Positions 47,801 through 55,497 of a stretch of 64,000 nucleotides of DNA are shown piece after piece. This stretch comes from Tenebrio molitor (Eukaryota > Arthropoda > Insecta > Coleoptera > Tenebrionidae). Under the pieces are notes generated by a model. It saw nothing but the letters and a program-made list of their open reading frames with translations. It was not told the DNA's origin and did no database searches. The position numbers and the translations under genes are program-made. Location: assembly GCF_963966145.1 (NCBI RefSeq), contig NC_091046.1, positions 186,001 through 250,000 on the forward strand, written 5' to 3'. Positions within the stretch are counted from its first letter, which is position 1, and each line of letters starts with the position of its first letter.

Positions 47801-50800
47801 AGAAAAGAGAATTTAATTAACAGCGACCAATTAGTACAAACGATATTGATGGAATTGTCTGAAATTCGGCGACGACTGGGTTCTCTTATTGGTTATGATA
47901 CGGTCTGCGTGCCACTTGTGTATACGCAGGTGAGTAAGGTCATAAAGTCCGGTACCTTAAACTGACACAATGCCATTTCATCCGAGTAAAAACTCATATC
48001 AATGTTACACCGTTCTTTAATACATATTTGTAATTAATTGAATTTTATGTTTTACACTTTTTTAAATAATGTTGTGCTTTTCGTGAGCAGCGAAAACGTT
48101 AATGTTAATACGAAAAATTAAAAATCTAATTGGCTTATTTCACTATGACGTGAGTAATTCTCCATTTATTTTTATTAGATTTGAATTATGGCGTGTAGTG
48201 CTGATGTAAATCGAATGTTTGAAATTTTTCACGCAACATCGATGTCCACAGATCATAACTTTGTAACAAATTGATGCCTTATCAAAAGAACTGTAATAAT
48301 TTATTTAATTTTGTTTTACTCGTATCTTCAAGGTAGGTAAGCAATTATTCCTTTTCAGAAACCGGTCTGTATCTTGACTCTTGACTAATATTTTCAATAT
48401 TCATGATATAATATGTTATTAATTGAGGAAATGATAAATAGGTAAACTTGCAACATTTTTCTGCATTGTATCGGGGATTTTGCAAAATGCTTATAAGTAA
48501 GGAACCTTGAGTTTAATAAGCTAGATAATTCATAATTCCGCACCTGACAACTGCCTAGAAATTGTTCATTAGCATATTTTCTTTTGTTCCTGGACCACAC
48601 CTTTAAAAATTGCATAGGTACCTTAATTACGTCTTTACAGTTATGTATTCATATTAAACAAGTTAGACTTGAAAACTTGTTTTCGCGTCTTTCATGTAGG
48701 TAGTGTATCAATGTATCATGTGCTGGGACAAGCCACAATGTTGAGATTGACTGAAATTAAAGTTTAATTGACAAGAAGCTACTTGTCAAATAGTTATAAA
48801 AAATGATCAGAACACTATCGGATGCGATAGGTGAATTAAAGGAGAAACACAGATGATTATCAACTAACGGACCGTGAAGGTTAAGAAATGATTCGTTTTA
48901 TAAATGAATAATTCTTACCGATATTCACAACTTTAAAAATTTTATTATGTTCTCAATTCTCATTCTCAAGTATATTTGCATACAATCAAATTTTATTATT
49001 GCAAATGAACGTCCCAACCAATTAATAAAAAAGTCAACATTATAATGTCTCTGCTACAGTGATCAAAGTACATAACCTTGATATTAATTACGTGTAACTA
49101 AATTAAACGTCTGTATCTGTAGCTATTGTACATTTATAGGTATACTGTGGGTACAATATATTCTCTATAGGCAACAAAATTACATCAGATATTTACTCGT
49201 GATACACTACTTTCTAATGACATCTTACGTCATCTGGAAATATTCTTTTAATATGGTGGTATGAATATGATATACCTAGGTGGTAAAATTTTAATGCTTG
49301 ATTGTTGATAGTTGAATAGAAAATTAGTATATTTTGTTGGTTTTTCTTTGACAGTTGTCAAAGTTTCCATTGAATATTACACCAAAATCAACTTGTAAAT
49401 TTATGTTTTAATCACTTTTCGTGCCAAATGCACGCTCAGCACATGTTTCATCAATTTTTAATAAAACAGTTGACACGAAAGTACACGTCAAATGAAAATG
49501 TCATTAAAATAGTAGAAAATATTTTTTTCTATAGCACATGTTAAAGGGTGCTTTTATCTATTCAAATCAAAAGGTCAATTAGCATTTTAACCGCAAGGGT
49601 AGATAAAGTTAGTGTACCTATATTGAGAATATATACAGGTTATGATAAAATAATGCACAAAATTCATAAAACGCACAGTATTAATTTTTGAAAAAAATGC
49701 AAAAACACGTCAAAATTCTGCGTCTTTTAACGTACACAGAAAAAAAATTAGGTCAAATTTGTCAAAGTTATGACGCCATTAATATTTTTTTCAAAAGGGA
49801 AGCTACGATTCCGATTACATTATTTGACAGAGCGTATTTTTCTGGATTATAAAAATCTAGTTTAAGTAGGGATTACATAAAAAAATAAGCAAATTTATAA
49901 AGAACGAAATAATAGTAGTTTATTTAACGAGTTCGTGTGTAAATTGTTTTTTTTTTGGCATGAGTTGGCCAGTTTTAAACGCGAGTTTAAAGGCCCACGA
50001 GTGCCAAAAAAGGCCCAATTTACACAAGAACGAGTTGAATACAACGTTTTTTTGTTAGACGAGCCCCTTAAAGGCTCCTAATCGCTTAAAATCTTTAAAA
50101 TTAGCTTGACGTTTCATTTTAACAAGTTGTGACATTTATCAAAATCCGGTCACACAGGAGAAAATTCCCAAATTCTGACAGTGTCGAACAAAAAAAACTA
50201 ATTAATGAATTAAACAATACTTTAAAGCAAGAATTTACTCTAAAAACGGTTTGACGTGTTTTTGCATTTTTTTCAAAAATTAATACATTACGTTTTCTGA
50301 ATTTTGTGCGTTACTTTATCATAACCTGTGTGTTCTCAATATCGATACACTAGATAAAGTAATTGAATTTTTTTTACCCTAACAACGCTCATACTAACGA
50401 GATTTTAAAACCTGACACGATTAGTAATGATTTAAAAATGTTTTAATAATAAAATACAAATGCTATAGAAAAAAATAGAATATTATACACGATGATAAAA
50501 TTCAATTATCTTTTCGAGCGTAATTACTGTAATTAGCGTTTCGACTAACGTCTCGGCGCTAAAAAACGCTCTCGAAGATAAAATACAGTTTTATCCTCTT
50601 GATAATAAATAAAAATAACTATAAATCCTCTTTAAATCCTCATTGAAATAATATTAATGATGCATTTTTACTACAATGTGTGGCTAATTATAAACCATTG
50701 AACACATCATTTCTTCTTGCACCGTTTTGGCTCAAAGCGAATATAAGAAACGTCATGATATATTCGCTAAAATTATACGCATGAATTTAGCAGTTAAATT

Positions 50801-53211
50801 CAACTTATTAAAGGATACACAACCACATTATATTTATAAACCAGAAAGTTACGTAAGTTACGAAAAGGGCGAAGGAAACGCGAAACAGCTTGAAAACCTT
50901 CAGTTTGACAAACTGACCCATCAGTCATAATGACAATAAATGGTCGCTTGCATTAACTTTTTTGAAATGTCAGAAATTTGCCGGCCTAAATTTATTGTCC
51001 GCCATAGTACTTGTGGAATCATTTATATTAACTTTTTATTTACTGAAATCGAAGAACAAATAACGGAGTTATGGCTTGTGGCGATTTTTGGGAGACAGTC
51101 TGTATAACTTTCTAATTAAAGATGTATAAAAAAATTAGGTTTAGACAATTTTTTAATTTCAAATTGTGCAAAATCTATCCTTTTACTGACTTCCTTAGGA
51201 AATTAAAATGCGGGAAGTGTGTATAATGTCCTATAATTTCACATAATATAATATTGCACAAAATTCATGACAATTATTATTATAGGTGGTTTCGCTGGCC
51301 TTGTACCTGTACTTTATAGCAGCTCTTTTGGGTCGCCAATTTGTTCCGGATGCAGCAAATTCAACCGGAAGATACGAAGAACCAGACATGTACTTTCCAT
51401 TTTTTACGGCAATTCAAGTGAGTAAATTTTAAATATCTTTTTTTCAATTTTACGGAAAAATTAATTTTGACCATAACATACACCTAATTCTGGCAACTTT
51501 ATTTTACTTTTAGTTTTGTTTTTATGTGGGATGGTTGAAAGTAGCAGAAGTACTGATTAATCCTTTTGGTGAAGATGACGATGACATTGAACTCAACTGG
51601 CTTATTGACCGACACATCAAGGTAAGGAAAAGTTCAATAAACTTACATTTTTGAAAGGATGCTAAGGATTTTTTTTAACGGGAAGTTATTTGTGTACTTA
51701 ATGTAGATCGTTGTGAAATTTTCAGATATTTTTTTTGTTGTAGACCGTACATGTTTGTCACGAAAAGTCTAAATTTGTACAGCAAAGATAATTTTGTTTT
51801 GATTTGATTCTAGGCTGCCTACATGATAGTCGACGAAATGCACGAAGAACATCCAGAATTACTCAAAGATCAGTATTGGGACGATGTGGTACCAAAAGAG
51901 CTACCTTACACTGTGGCCTCGGAACACTACAGAAGAGAAGAACCTAAAGGTTCAGCTGAGCAATATAAATTGAAGACTACAGATGGGCTTTATGCTAATT
52001 TGATGGCACCAAAGAAATCCTTAATACACGACGATATGTACGCTGATTATGTAAGTGGAAATGGAACCGTAATTAATTGTTTTAATGTAATAAAAAGATT
52101 TAATCAATGGAAATGATTTTAGGAGAGTGTGGATACACCCATAGTCGAAAGACGGAAAAGTTCGAATTGGTTCACTCGACAAATTTCCAGGACAGGGATG
52201 GGTTCCATTCGATCAGCTTCTACAGCCTATTCTTCGGGTGGTTTGTTTGGAAGACATCGTGGTAATTCTGTTTATGCTAACCCAGAAAATGGTCAACTTC
52301 CTGGAATTGCGGCTCCTCAAAAAATGTCAATTTATGATAGATTAGTCGGACGCAAATCTGGAAGGAATCAGAAGAAACAAGGTGACTTTGTTTCAAATCC
52401 ACCACGATTAACGTGTACTATATAATTATTTTAACGTTAAGGTTCAAGATTGAACGGTGCAGCTCCTTTACAAGTGAGAAATCGTCCAAGAATCCCTACT
52501 CCAGACGTAACGAAAGAAGTTATGGATCGAGAAAATCGAATGGCTGCTGCAAATGTTGCTAACATTCAAAGCCAAATGACTCACGGAATCACCCTGATGC
52601 CACATCTTCAAACAACATATCCCAACTATCATCCCAGTAGCGACGGACCTGTAGTTCAAGTGGTCCTTTCTCCTATACAGGAATTAGATGGTACGGGATC
52701 AGTTAACAACACGTTACATTCTCATCAACCCGGAACCGCTGCATTAGCCCAAGCCGTTCTTTCCCCTGGTTTAGGTCCGGTTTTAACTACAACTCCTGTC
52801 AGCGTTCCAATGACGGTAACACAGCTCACCAGTTTGGGACTAGCATCAGTCCACAATAGTCCTTTGTTGACAAGAAGTGTCGTGGATGACAACAAGAAAG
52901 CAAATTTCGTACATAATTTTGACGGAGAAAAGTCATCGACAAGCCAGCCGTTGATGCTAACGGAAATCACTCTTCCAGAAGATGAAGCTCATTTAAACAG
53001 TCGAGACAGTGATGTCTCCGATGCATCATCAAGTGCCTCTAAAGAAAGCAAGATTTCAGCAGCGACAACTTCTGTCAATTTTTCCGCTGAAGGTCTGGCT
53101 CCAAGTTCGTTAACTCCTTCAGCTGACGGATCAAGGAGTAGGAAGACATCGATTGTTTCTCAAAACAATCCCAATAAGAACTCGCCTAAACGAGGGGAGG
53201 TGTATGTTTGA
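23739..53211 (+). CDS. Bestrophin calcium-activated chloride channel (10 coding exons)
   Basis: Pentameric anion channel of the plasma membrane, gated by Ca2+. Exons: 23739-23809, 36745-36855, 36962-37133, 44955-45084, 47691-47929, 51286-51417, 51514-51621, 51814-52050, 52123-52381, 52442-53211. They total 2229 nt, 742 residues plus TGA, and all junctions keep phase. Family marks: start MTVTYTGQV; GCFWKVLGIWRGSVYKLVW at the first junction; the neck IPMSFVLGFYVTLVVKRWW, whose I77, F81 and F85 match the gate residues of vertebrate BEST1; PLVYTQVVSLALY; and the Ca2+-clasp acidic run NPFGEDDDDIELNW at 301-314. The long C-terminal tail is Ser/Thr-rich and variable. Intron 1 is 12.9 kb and intron 3 is 7.8 kb, both filled with transposons. 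AATAAA at 53306-53315 ends the 3' UTR. Insects carry several bestrophin paralogues; which one this is cannot be settled here. Confidence 0.93.
24358..25030. repeat. MITE in bestrophin intron 1, TACAGGGTCTATCAG ends
   Basis: TACAGGGTCTATCAGAACTG at the left; inverse at the right ending CTGATAGACCCTGTA. Arms extend ~60 bp through GGCGGACCAAAATAATACGG. A TA target duplication is likely. Confidence 0.85.
25428..25706 (+). repeat. Hairpin-repeat family (TTCGACACTGTCAG), copy 1
   Basis: Order of parts in the family: a TTTTTTGTTCGACACTGTC end, a conserved ~130-bp body (AAACGAAACGTCAAGCTAAT), an internal inverted copy TCGAACAAAAAA, then a hairpin built on GTGTAAATTGGGC and GCCCAATTTACAC, then AACTCGTTAAATAAACTACT. 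This copy has all parts, with slight decay at both ends. Confidence 0.8.
26128..26736. repeat. MITE family GGTGTTATGGAA, copy 2, with a nested palindrome
   Basis: Ends CCGGGTGTTATGGAAGTCCA and GGACTTCCATAACACCC. Relative to copy 1 (19799-20281), the stretch at 26396-26537 is extra and is itself an inverted repeat (CCTCAAAGTTGGCGTTG / CAACGCCAACTTTGAGG), so one MITE sits inside another. Confidence 0.8.
26396..26537. repeat. Nested 140-bp palindromic MITE
   Basis: Arms CCTCAAAGTTGGCGTTGAAG and CTCTCCAACGCCAACTTTGAGGA (partial quote), continuing inward. It is absent from the sister copy of the host MITE. Confidence 0.7.
26886..27720 (+). pseudogene. LINE 3' fragment with restriction-like endonuclease motif
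   Basis: 26907-27281 and, in a shifted frame, up to ~27335 encode MAQSEYKKRHDIFAKIIHMN, later RPDIIILNKQQKQAYLLDIA (a PD-x14-D pattern), then a TGIVPQSLFKNLKIL closing segment after a frameshift. PD...D spaced like this near the C-terminus fits the endonuclease domain of R2-like non-LTR retrotransposons. No reverse-transcriptase core lies upstream here. Confidence 0.6.
27772..28338. repeat. MITE, TACAGTATGTCCCAAAA ends
   Basis: ACAGTATGTCCCAAAATTGG at the left pairs with CCATTTTTGGGACACCCTGT at the right. It contains a perfect 43-bp tandem duplication. Confidence 0.65.
27841..27926. repeat. 43-bp tandem duplication
   Basis: The 43-bp unit starting GAAAAAATATGGAAAAAAAT occurs twice in a row without a difference, at 27841 and 27884. 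Confidence 0.85.
28396..28492. repeat. Solo end of the CCGTATGTCCCCGG transposon family
   Basis: Matches the last ~95 bp of copy 1: AAATGTTATTCCTCTGAA...GAACATACGGT. No partner end nearby. Confidence 0.7.
28918..29003. repeat. Compact GC-rich hairpin
   Basis: ~30-bp near-perfect arms (GTTTTCCGGGTTGTGCCGC / GCGGCACAACCCGGAAAAC) around a ~20-bp loop, flanked on both sides by TTGAATTTTTTT-like sequence. Confidence 0.75.
29549..29785. repeat. Inverted-repeat element with 30-bp tandem units
   Basis: TTTTTTCTAATTTAGTTACG and CGTAACTGAATTAGAAAAAA form the ends. Inside, a 30-bp unit (AATGTCACTTTTTAACACTA...) is repeated 2.4 times from 29624. Confidence 0.6.
30040..30216 (+). repeat. Hairpin-repeat family, copy 2 (internally deleted)
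   Basis: Has the left end, the body and the final GCGTTTTAAAC...TTACACACGAACTCGTCAAA arm. It lacks the TCGAACAAAAAA block and the first hairpin arm. Confidence 0.75.
30220..32690 (+). other. Bestrophin intron 1, anonymous AT-rich stretch
   Basis: Very AT-rich, with short frames only. No repeat pairs, RNA genes or exons recognised. Confidence 0.5.
32697..33083. repeat. MITE with ~90-bp arms and an inner palindrome
   Basis: TTTCTCGAGATTTCTGAGCA...GCCGACGTTTTGTT at the left pairs with AACAAAACGTCGGC...AGAAATCTCCAGAAAC at the right. Within it, GAGGAAGATTTCTGTG / AGAAATCTTCCTC form a second, smaller palindrome (about 32884-32985). Confidence 0.7.
33424..33676. repeat. MITE, TTGCGGACACGGAATTTTAG ends
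   Basis: ACAGTTGCGGACACGGAATT and its inverse ATTCCGTGTCCGCAA. The end resembles that of 53666-53980 (ACAGTTGCGGCC). Confidence 0.7.
33805..34104 (+). mobile_element. Tc1/mariner relic, copy 2 (truncated, inverted relative to copy 1)
   Basis: Matches 13708-14220 in reverse: CATAGGCGTCCTAAAATGTC, a decayed helix-turn-helix segment, then ATCGTTCACTTTTGGATGGC at the right end. One terminal repeat is missing and the centre is deleted. Confidence 0.7.
34668..35260. mobile_element. MITE carrying half of the 13.3-kb palindrome
   Basis: Outer ends ACGGTTGGCTTCAAAAAAAA and TTTTTTTAAGCCAACTGTA. Inside are two blocks that match 13344-13440 and 13450-13560 (one arm plus spacer). Confidence 0.65.
35985..36372. 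repeat. Palindromic MITE inside a (GTA/GCA)n microsatellite
   Basis: AGTAGTAGCAGTA-type triplets occupy 35988-36040 and 36312-36372 in the same orientation. Between them lies an inverted repeat with ~115-bp arms: CTTCCTAAGGAATTCTGACT...TCAATCACTAG at the left, and its inverse ending TTCCTTAGGAAG at the right. Confidence 0.85.
36745..37133 (+). CDS. Bestrophin exons 2-3
   Basis: 36745-36855 and 36962-37133, separated by a 106-bp intron. They encode the first transmembrane helices and the channel neck. Donors are AAGTGAGT-like and GCGGTAAGT. Confidence 0.92.
37380..37450. repeat. Solo repeat end shared with 7632-7712
   Basis: CTGGGTGTCCCAAAATTTGG...CAATGTCAACTCATGTTA matches the 7.6-kb region over ~70 bp. 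The second end was not identified in either place. Confidence 0.55.
37739..37960 (+). pseudogene. LINE reverse-transcriptase fragment
   Basis: Encodes TKLGCEAAIHTTRTFVNNDH, then KVLRKLDFKNSFNSVERD. This is the region of a non-LTR reverse transcriptase around the first catalytic Asp (KLDFKNAFN-type motif). The frame then degenerates. It could belong to the same LINE lineage as the 26.9-kb fragment. Confidence 0.65.
38139..38238. repeat. 100-bp hairpin
   Basis: TTTTATAAGGGCATTGGCGC and GCGCCAAATCAACCCTTATA pair; the loop also contains complementary GAAAACTCCCC / CGTTTTC parts. Confidence 0.65.
38253..38734. repeat. MITE, TACAGGGTGTCTCAAAAATG ends
   Basis: ~33-bp inverted ends: GTCTCAAAAATGGCGCCCAA and TTGGGCGCCATTTTTGAGAC, with terminal TACAG/CTGTA. 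Confidence 0.85.
38756..38905. repeat. Dispersed repeat shared with 58702-58850
   Basis: TGTCGCAC...TTTTTGCAGAG...GCATCTTTTCAGGTG...GCCAACTGCGA appears in the same order at 58.7 kb. The boundaries are unclear. Confidence 0.5.
39168..39446 (+). repeat. Hairpin-repeat family, copy 3
   Basis: Left end TTTTTTGTTCGATCGACACT, conserved body, internal TCGAACAAAAAA and full hairpin (GTGTAAATTGGGCTCTTTA / TAAAGAGCCCAATGTACAC). Confidence 0.8.
40098..41010 (+). pseudogene. Tc1/mariner-type transposase pseudogene
   Basis: In order: helix-turn-helix part (VKMPLNQSQVAQIV; YTQRKLVEKFQTSQAAVYSF); after a frameshift, the DDE region with NILFTDEWRFCLTNNDRRNR (first Asp and neighbours) and SSVMVWAGI; then YDNAGSDAARIV (second Asp box); and a closing SNLPRRMQACITARDGNTRY. 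Stops and frame changes at ~40445, ~40708 and ~40840 leave it inactive. About 300 codons of recognisable length. Confidence 0.8.
41336..41730. repeat. MITE family GTGCGTGAAGAGAGTG, copy 1
   Basis: Starts near AAGTGCGTGAAGAGAGTGTT, with internal hairpin GCATGAAAAGG / CCTTTGAATGCAC and a right part ending CTATGCGTGAATATCAATTT. Copies 2 and 3 lie at 43356-43770 and 45282-45660, all within bestrophin introns 3-4. Confidence 0.75.
41908..42757 (+). mobile_element. PIF/Harbinger element with transposase remnant
   Basis: Ends GGGCAGTATTAATAAAAG and TTTTTATTAATATCACCC, flanked on both sides by ATT (3-bp duplication). It encodes FFHFRNESVQWIADFLGNDD (42189-42413) and, after a likely intron, SDGVAELMEVSQPIVSNVVK (from ~42460). 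This is the N-terminal pattern of Harbinger/HARBI1-type transposases. The DDE half is absent. Both subterminal regions are packed with AGCAAATGCTT-like motifs. Confidence 0.8.
42846..43055 (-). repeat. Hairpin-repeat family, copy 4 (minus orientation)
   Basis: AATAGTAGTTTATTTGACGA at the left, one hairpin arm, GGCTCCAAATCGCTTAAAAT body, CTGACTGTCGAACAAAAAA at the right. The hairpin is reduced to GGCACGAGTGGGCCCACG. Confidence 0.75.
43177..43318. repeat. Palindrome with GGGAGATATTCATG arms
   Basis: GGGAGATATTCATGTTTTTC and AAAAATCATGTTCATATCTCCC pair (partial quote); inner CCTCGGTTGACTTTATAAAC / GGTTTATAACCACACC also pair. Confidence 0.6.
43322..44526 (-). mobile_element. CCGTATGTCCCCGG transposon, copy 2, split by another MITE
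   Basis: Left end CTGTATGTCCCCGGATTGAG, right end CTCAATCCGGGGACATACGG. The left terminal repeat breaks off at ~43357 and resumes at ~43772; the gap is exactly MITE copy 43356-43770. A minus-strand reading around 44115-43900 shows the same IRNSFK-type transposase tail as copy 1. Confidence 0.75.
43356..43770. repeat. MITE family GTGCGTGAAGAGAGTG, copy 2 (nested)
   Basis: Full-length copy inserted in the terminal repeat of the element at 43322-44526. Confidence 0.8.
44955..47929 (+). CDS. Bestrophin exons 4-5
   Basis: 44955-45084 (DERQRLMRRNIVRYAVLAYV...) and 47691-47929 (LMLESEKKIFELMDTKTPMS...). The 2.6-kb intron between them contains three MITEs and a hairpin. Confidence 0.92.
45282..45660. 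repeat. MITE family GTGCGTGAAGAGAGTG, copy 3
   Basis: TTATATTAAGTGCGTGAAGT through CTGTGCGTGAATACCAATTT. It lies in bestrophin intron 4 and is slightly shorter than the other two. Confidence 0.78.
45893..46032. repeat. 140-bp MITE, GTGTTGAATTGAAAAGTTCA ends
   Basis: The left arm continues TCAAATTGGCTTTGA; the right arm is its inverse, ending TTTCAATTGAACAC. Loop of ~65 bp. Confidence 0.75.
46308..46745. repeat. MITE, GGTTATTCACG ends
   Basis: ACACGGTTATTCACGCAAGA...CCAGGTAAAAATG...CCAAAATAC at the left, inverse at the right ending GACGTGAATAACCTGGTAT. Confidence 0.65.
46782..46873. repeat. Hairpin with AATAAGAAGAATATTGGAGC arms
   Basis: Arms AATAAGA.GAATATTGGAGCAC and GTGCTCC...ACAATACCTCTTATT pair imperfectly across a CG-richer loop (CGACAAGCGAAGCGAGG). 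Confidence 0.5.
47930..49620 (+). other. Bestrophin intron 5, proximal half
   Basis: AT-rich intron sequence. No exon or paired repeat recognised. Confidence 0.5.
49634..50330. mobile_element. MITE ATACAGG-TTATGATAAA family, copy 2, carrying hairpin-family insertion
   Basis: Aligns with 18363-18778 at both ends (ACAGGTTATGATAAAATAAT; ACTTTATCATAACCTGTG). The extra ~290 bp at 49912-50205 is hairpin-repeat copy 5, so copy 1 shows the empty site. Confidence 0.85.
49912..50205 (-). repeat. Hairpin-repeat family, copy 5 (minus orientation, nested)
   Basis: TAGTAGTTTATTTAACGAGT, hairpin, ACGTTTTTTTGTTAGACGAG, body, CTGACAGTGTCGAACAAAAA. Flanked by GAAATAA at the left and GAATTAA at the right, a possible imperfect 7-bp target duplication. 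Confidence 0.8.
50690..50850 (+). pseudogene. Second copy of the LINE 3' fragment (short)
   Basis: 50727-50850 repeats MAQSEYKKRHDIFAKIIRMN...TQPHYIYKPES of the 26.9-kb fragment, with few changes. Shared sequence starts at the same point in both (AACACATCATTTCTTCTTGC) and stops here after CCAGAAAGTT. Confidence 0.75.
51286..53211 (+). CDS. Bestrophin exons 6-10 and C-terminus
   Basis: Five closely spaced exons (introns of 60-192 bp) encode the last channel helices, the Ca2+ clasp and the cytoplasmic tail. The tail has basic/serine patches (ERRKSSNWF, GRHRGNSVY) and a final GSRSRKTS segment, which are plausible phosphorylation sites but not proven. Confidence 0.92.
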
Positions 53212-53305
53212 TATTTTAGTCAATTAGTTGTGGTAAAAGGCACATCTTATTGTTCTTATTTTAATACAGAGTGTTTTGTAAACGTGTCCAAAGGTAGACT
53301 ATAAA

Positions 53306-53315
53306 AATAAATAAA
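53306..53315 (+). terminator. Bestrophin poly(A) signals (overlapping AATAAA)
   Basis: AATAAATAAA ~95 bp after the stop codon. A copy of the hairpin-repeat family begins ~25 bp further on. Confidence 0.6.
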
Positions 53316-53335
53316 CGCTTCACTAGCACCAAATA

Positions 53336-53563
53336 TTGTTTTTTGTTCGACACTGTCAGAATTTGAGAATTTTCTCCTATGTGAACGGATTTTGATAAAT
53401 GTTACAACTTGTCAAAACGAAACGGGGGCTCGTCGAACAAAAAAACGTTGTATTCGACTCGTTCGTGTGTAAATAGGGCTCTTTATGGCACTCGTGGGCC
53501 TGGCCTGGCCTGGCCCATTCATGCCATAAAGAGCCCAGTTTACACACAAACTCGTTAAATAAT
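53336..53563 (+). repeat. Hairpin-repeat family, copy 6
   Basis: TTTTTTGTTCGACACTGTC at the left. The body is internally deleted between AAACGAAACG and GGGGCTCGTCGAAC. The hairpin is intact (GGGCTCTTTATGGCACTCG / ATGCCATAAAGAGCCC), with a small TGGCC tandem in the loop. Confidence 0.8.
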
Positions 53564-53665
53564 AATTAATAATTAATGGATACGAGTATACCTACAATCA
53601 CAAAATTAAAAAGTTGTGTGAACCTAATTCATAAGTTGGTCTGCCGGTGCTTATTTACATTTAAG

Positions 53666-53981
53666 TACAGTTGCGGCCGTTGAAATCTCAGACAGGAAAG
53701 ATTTAAACACTCTGTATAAATTCCGAAATTTGATTAGCGTAAACAGGACTTTCATCAAGGATTATAAAGTTAGTGTCAGTATTTGACATATTAGGTCAGA
53801 ATCGCGCGTAATTTTTGCAATGCCGCAACGGGACGGTGTGAGTATAAGAGCCATTGCAAGACAAATTAATGTGGATAATGTTTGAGTGACATTTTGAGAA
53901 ACGTCACTTTCAATACCATTTACAAAGCTAAAAGTTTGGCGTTGTCAAAGTGTCTGAGTTTTCTACAGCCGCAACTGTACA
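53666..53981 (+). mobile_element. Tc1-like MITE with helix-turn-helix scrap
   Basis: Ends TACAGTTGCGGCC and GCCGCAACTGTA. A reading from 53820 gives MPQRDGVSIRAIARQINVDN, which resembles the first helix-turn-helix of Tc1-type transposases, and is then interrupted. Confidence 0.6.
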
Positions 53982-53984
53982 TAT

Positions 53985-54102
53985 TTAACACAGAAATGAG
54001 GGTTTCAAATGAAGCAAAAAATGTTATTCCTCTGAAGTTTTTGCGTAAAATCAAAAGTAATTTTTTTTCCCTCTTGTAAACTCAATCCGGGGACATACTG
54101 TA
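53985..54102. repeat. Solo end of the CCGTATGTCCCCGG family
   Basis: AATGAAGCAAAAAATGTTAT...CTCAATCCGGGGACATACTG, ~115 bp, matching the right end of copy 1. Confidence 0.75.
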
Positions 54103-54113
54103 GTATTGCGGGT

Positions 54114-54262
54114 ATAAAAAGTGGGACATCAAATTTTTGTCAGTATTGAAAAATGACAACGTCAATCAATTCAAAGTAGGGTTAGAAACAGACAAGGGTC
54201 ATTTCACATTAAAAGTCAAGACAGTGATGTTGATGTCTCACTTTTTTTGCTCCCAATAGTAC
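54114..54262. repeat. MITE, AAAAAGTGGGACATCAA family, copy 2
   Basis: Short version of the 11.6-kb element; both ends present, with GTCAATCAATTCAAAGTAG and the following 60 bp nearly identical. Confidence 0.8.
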
Positions 54263-54543
54263 TTTATACACGTAGGATCAAGTTTTATGTCATTTCTAAT
54301 GAAATATGCTAAAAATTGTAAATTATTTTATTTCATATTTCGTTAAGGAATATGATGGAATTTTTTAAGCTATATACCCGGTGACTGACGAAAAAGCTTT
54401 GACGTTGTATCTTACTTATTCTTTATCCGATTTGAATAAATAACGCATCAAATGAAATAGTTCGAAAAACACTTCAACATTATGTAATTCGACATCTATT
54501 TTTTGACAGACGATACCCAACTTTTTTTTCAAATTACACGGTA

Positions 54544-55033
54544 TATACCGTGCGATCAACAATTACTTAGATATGACTTTGCCAGTGTCAGATTTTTCGC
54601 TGCTAACTCAGCTAATAAACGTCAAACAGCTGTTACTATGAGTCAAATTTTAACTCAAAAATAGTTTTTACTTGAGAACATAAAAGATCCATCATTGTCA
54701 TTGAATCGTAATGGTGTTTTCCATAACGGAGAAGGGACATACAGTGCTGTTGCTTGTTTGGTCGAGTTTGTTATAATACATACCGGGTTACCCTCCGGAT
54801 CGACCACCCTTCTTTTAATTTGGAAAGAATAAGCACTTTCGCGTAAGTGTAAGTGTAAGTGCATTTCACACTATAAAAAATTAGGTGTACTCCTGTACTC
54901 TAATTTTGAAATTAACTGTATATGCAACCCAAAATACTTCCATGCCTCCAGAGCATCTGAAAGTCTATATTTGGAAATACGTTTCAAAATCCAAAGCCTT
55001 CTTTGATCTAAATAATTGTTGATCGCACGGTAT
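54544..55033. repeat. MITE, ATACCGTGCGATCAACAATT ends
   Basis: Perfect ~20-bp terminal repeat, then ACTTAGAT / ATCTAAAT. Non-coding. Confidence 0.8.
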
Positions 55034-55497
55034 TTTTTTATTAGTTCTTATGGGTTGTGTGCAGGTAGGCGGGATCAGCGGTCTAAGCGACACCAGCGTT
55101 CGCAGTGGCGCTAGTAGGAACAATTGTATTGCGTCAACGTAAATTTAAATTTCGGGCAGTATTTTTCTGTCACTTCAACAACATCTCTGTAAGCCACTTT
55201 TTACTGTAGTGATGACTGACATTCAAAAATTAAACTTTTCTCTATCAGACACGCAGTCAGTTTTTGAATTTTGAGTTTTGAGTTAATTGCACTGAGTGTA
55301 ATTAAATCATCACTATGATATGTTGCCTACCCGACATTAAGCCACAAATCCCAATTTTTGAATGCAAATATGCAAGTTAAAAGACAAAAACATTACAAGA
55401 GTAAACAAATTAGGTTATTAACGTAAAAGGTTGAAAACAACAAACTCTAAAAGAGTTTTAGTTATAACATTGATAATACTGTATTTTTATGTATTTA

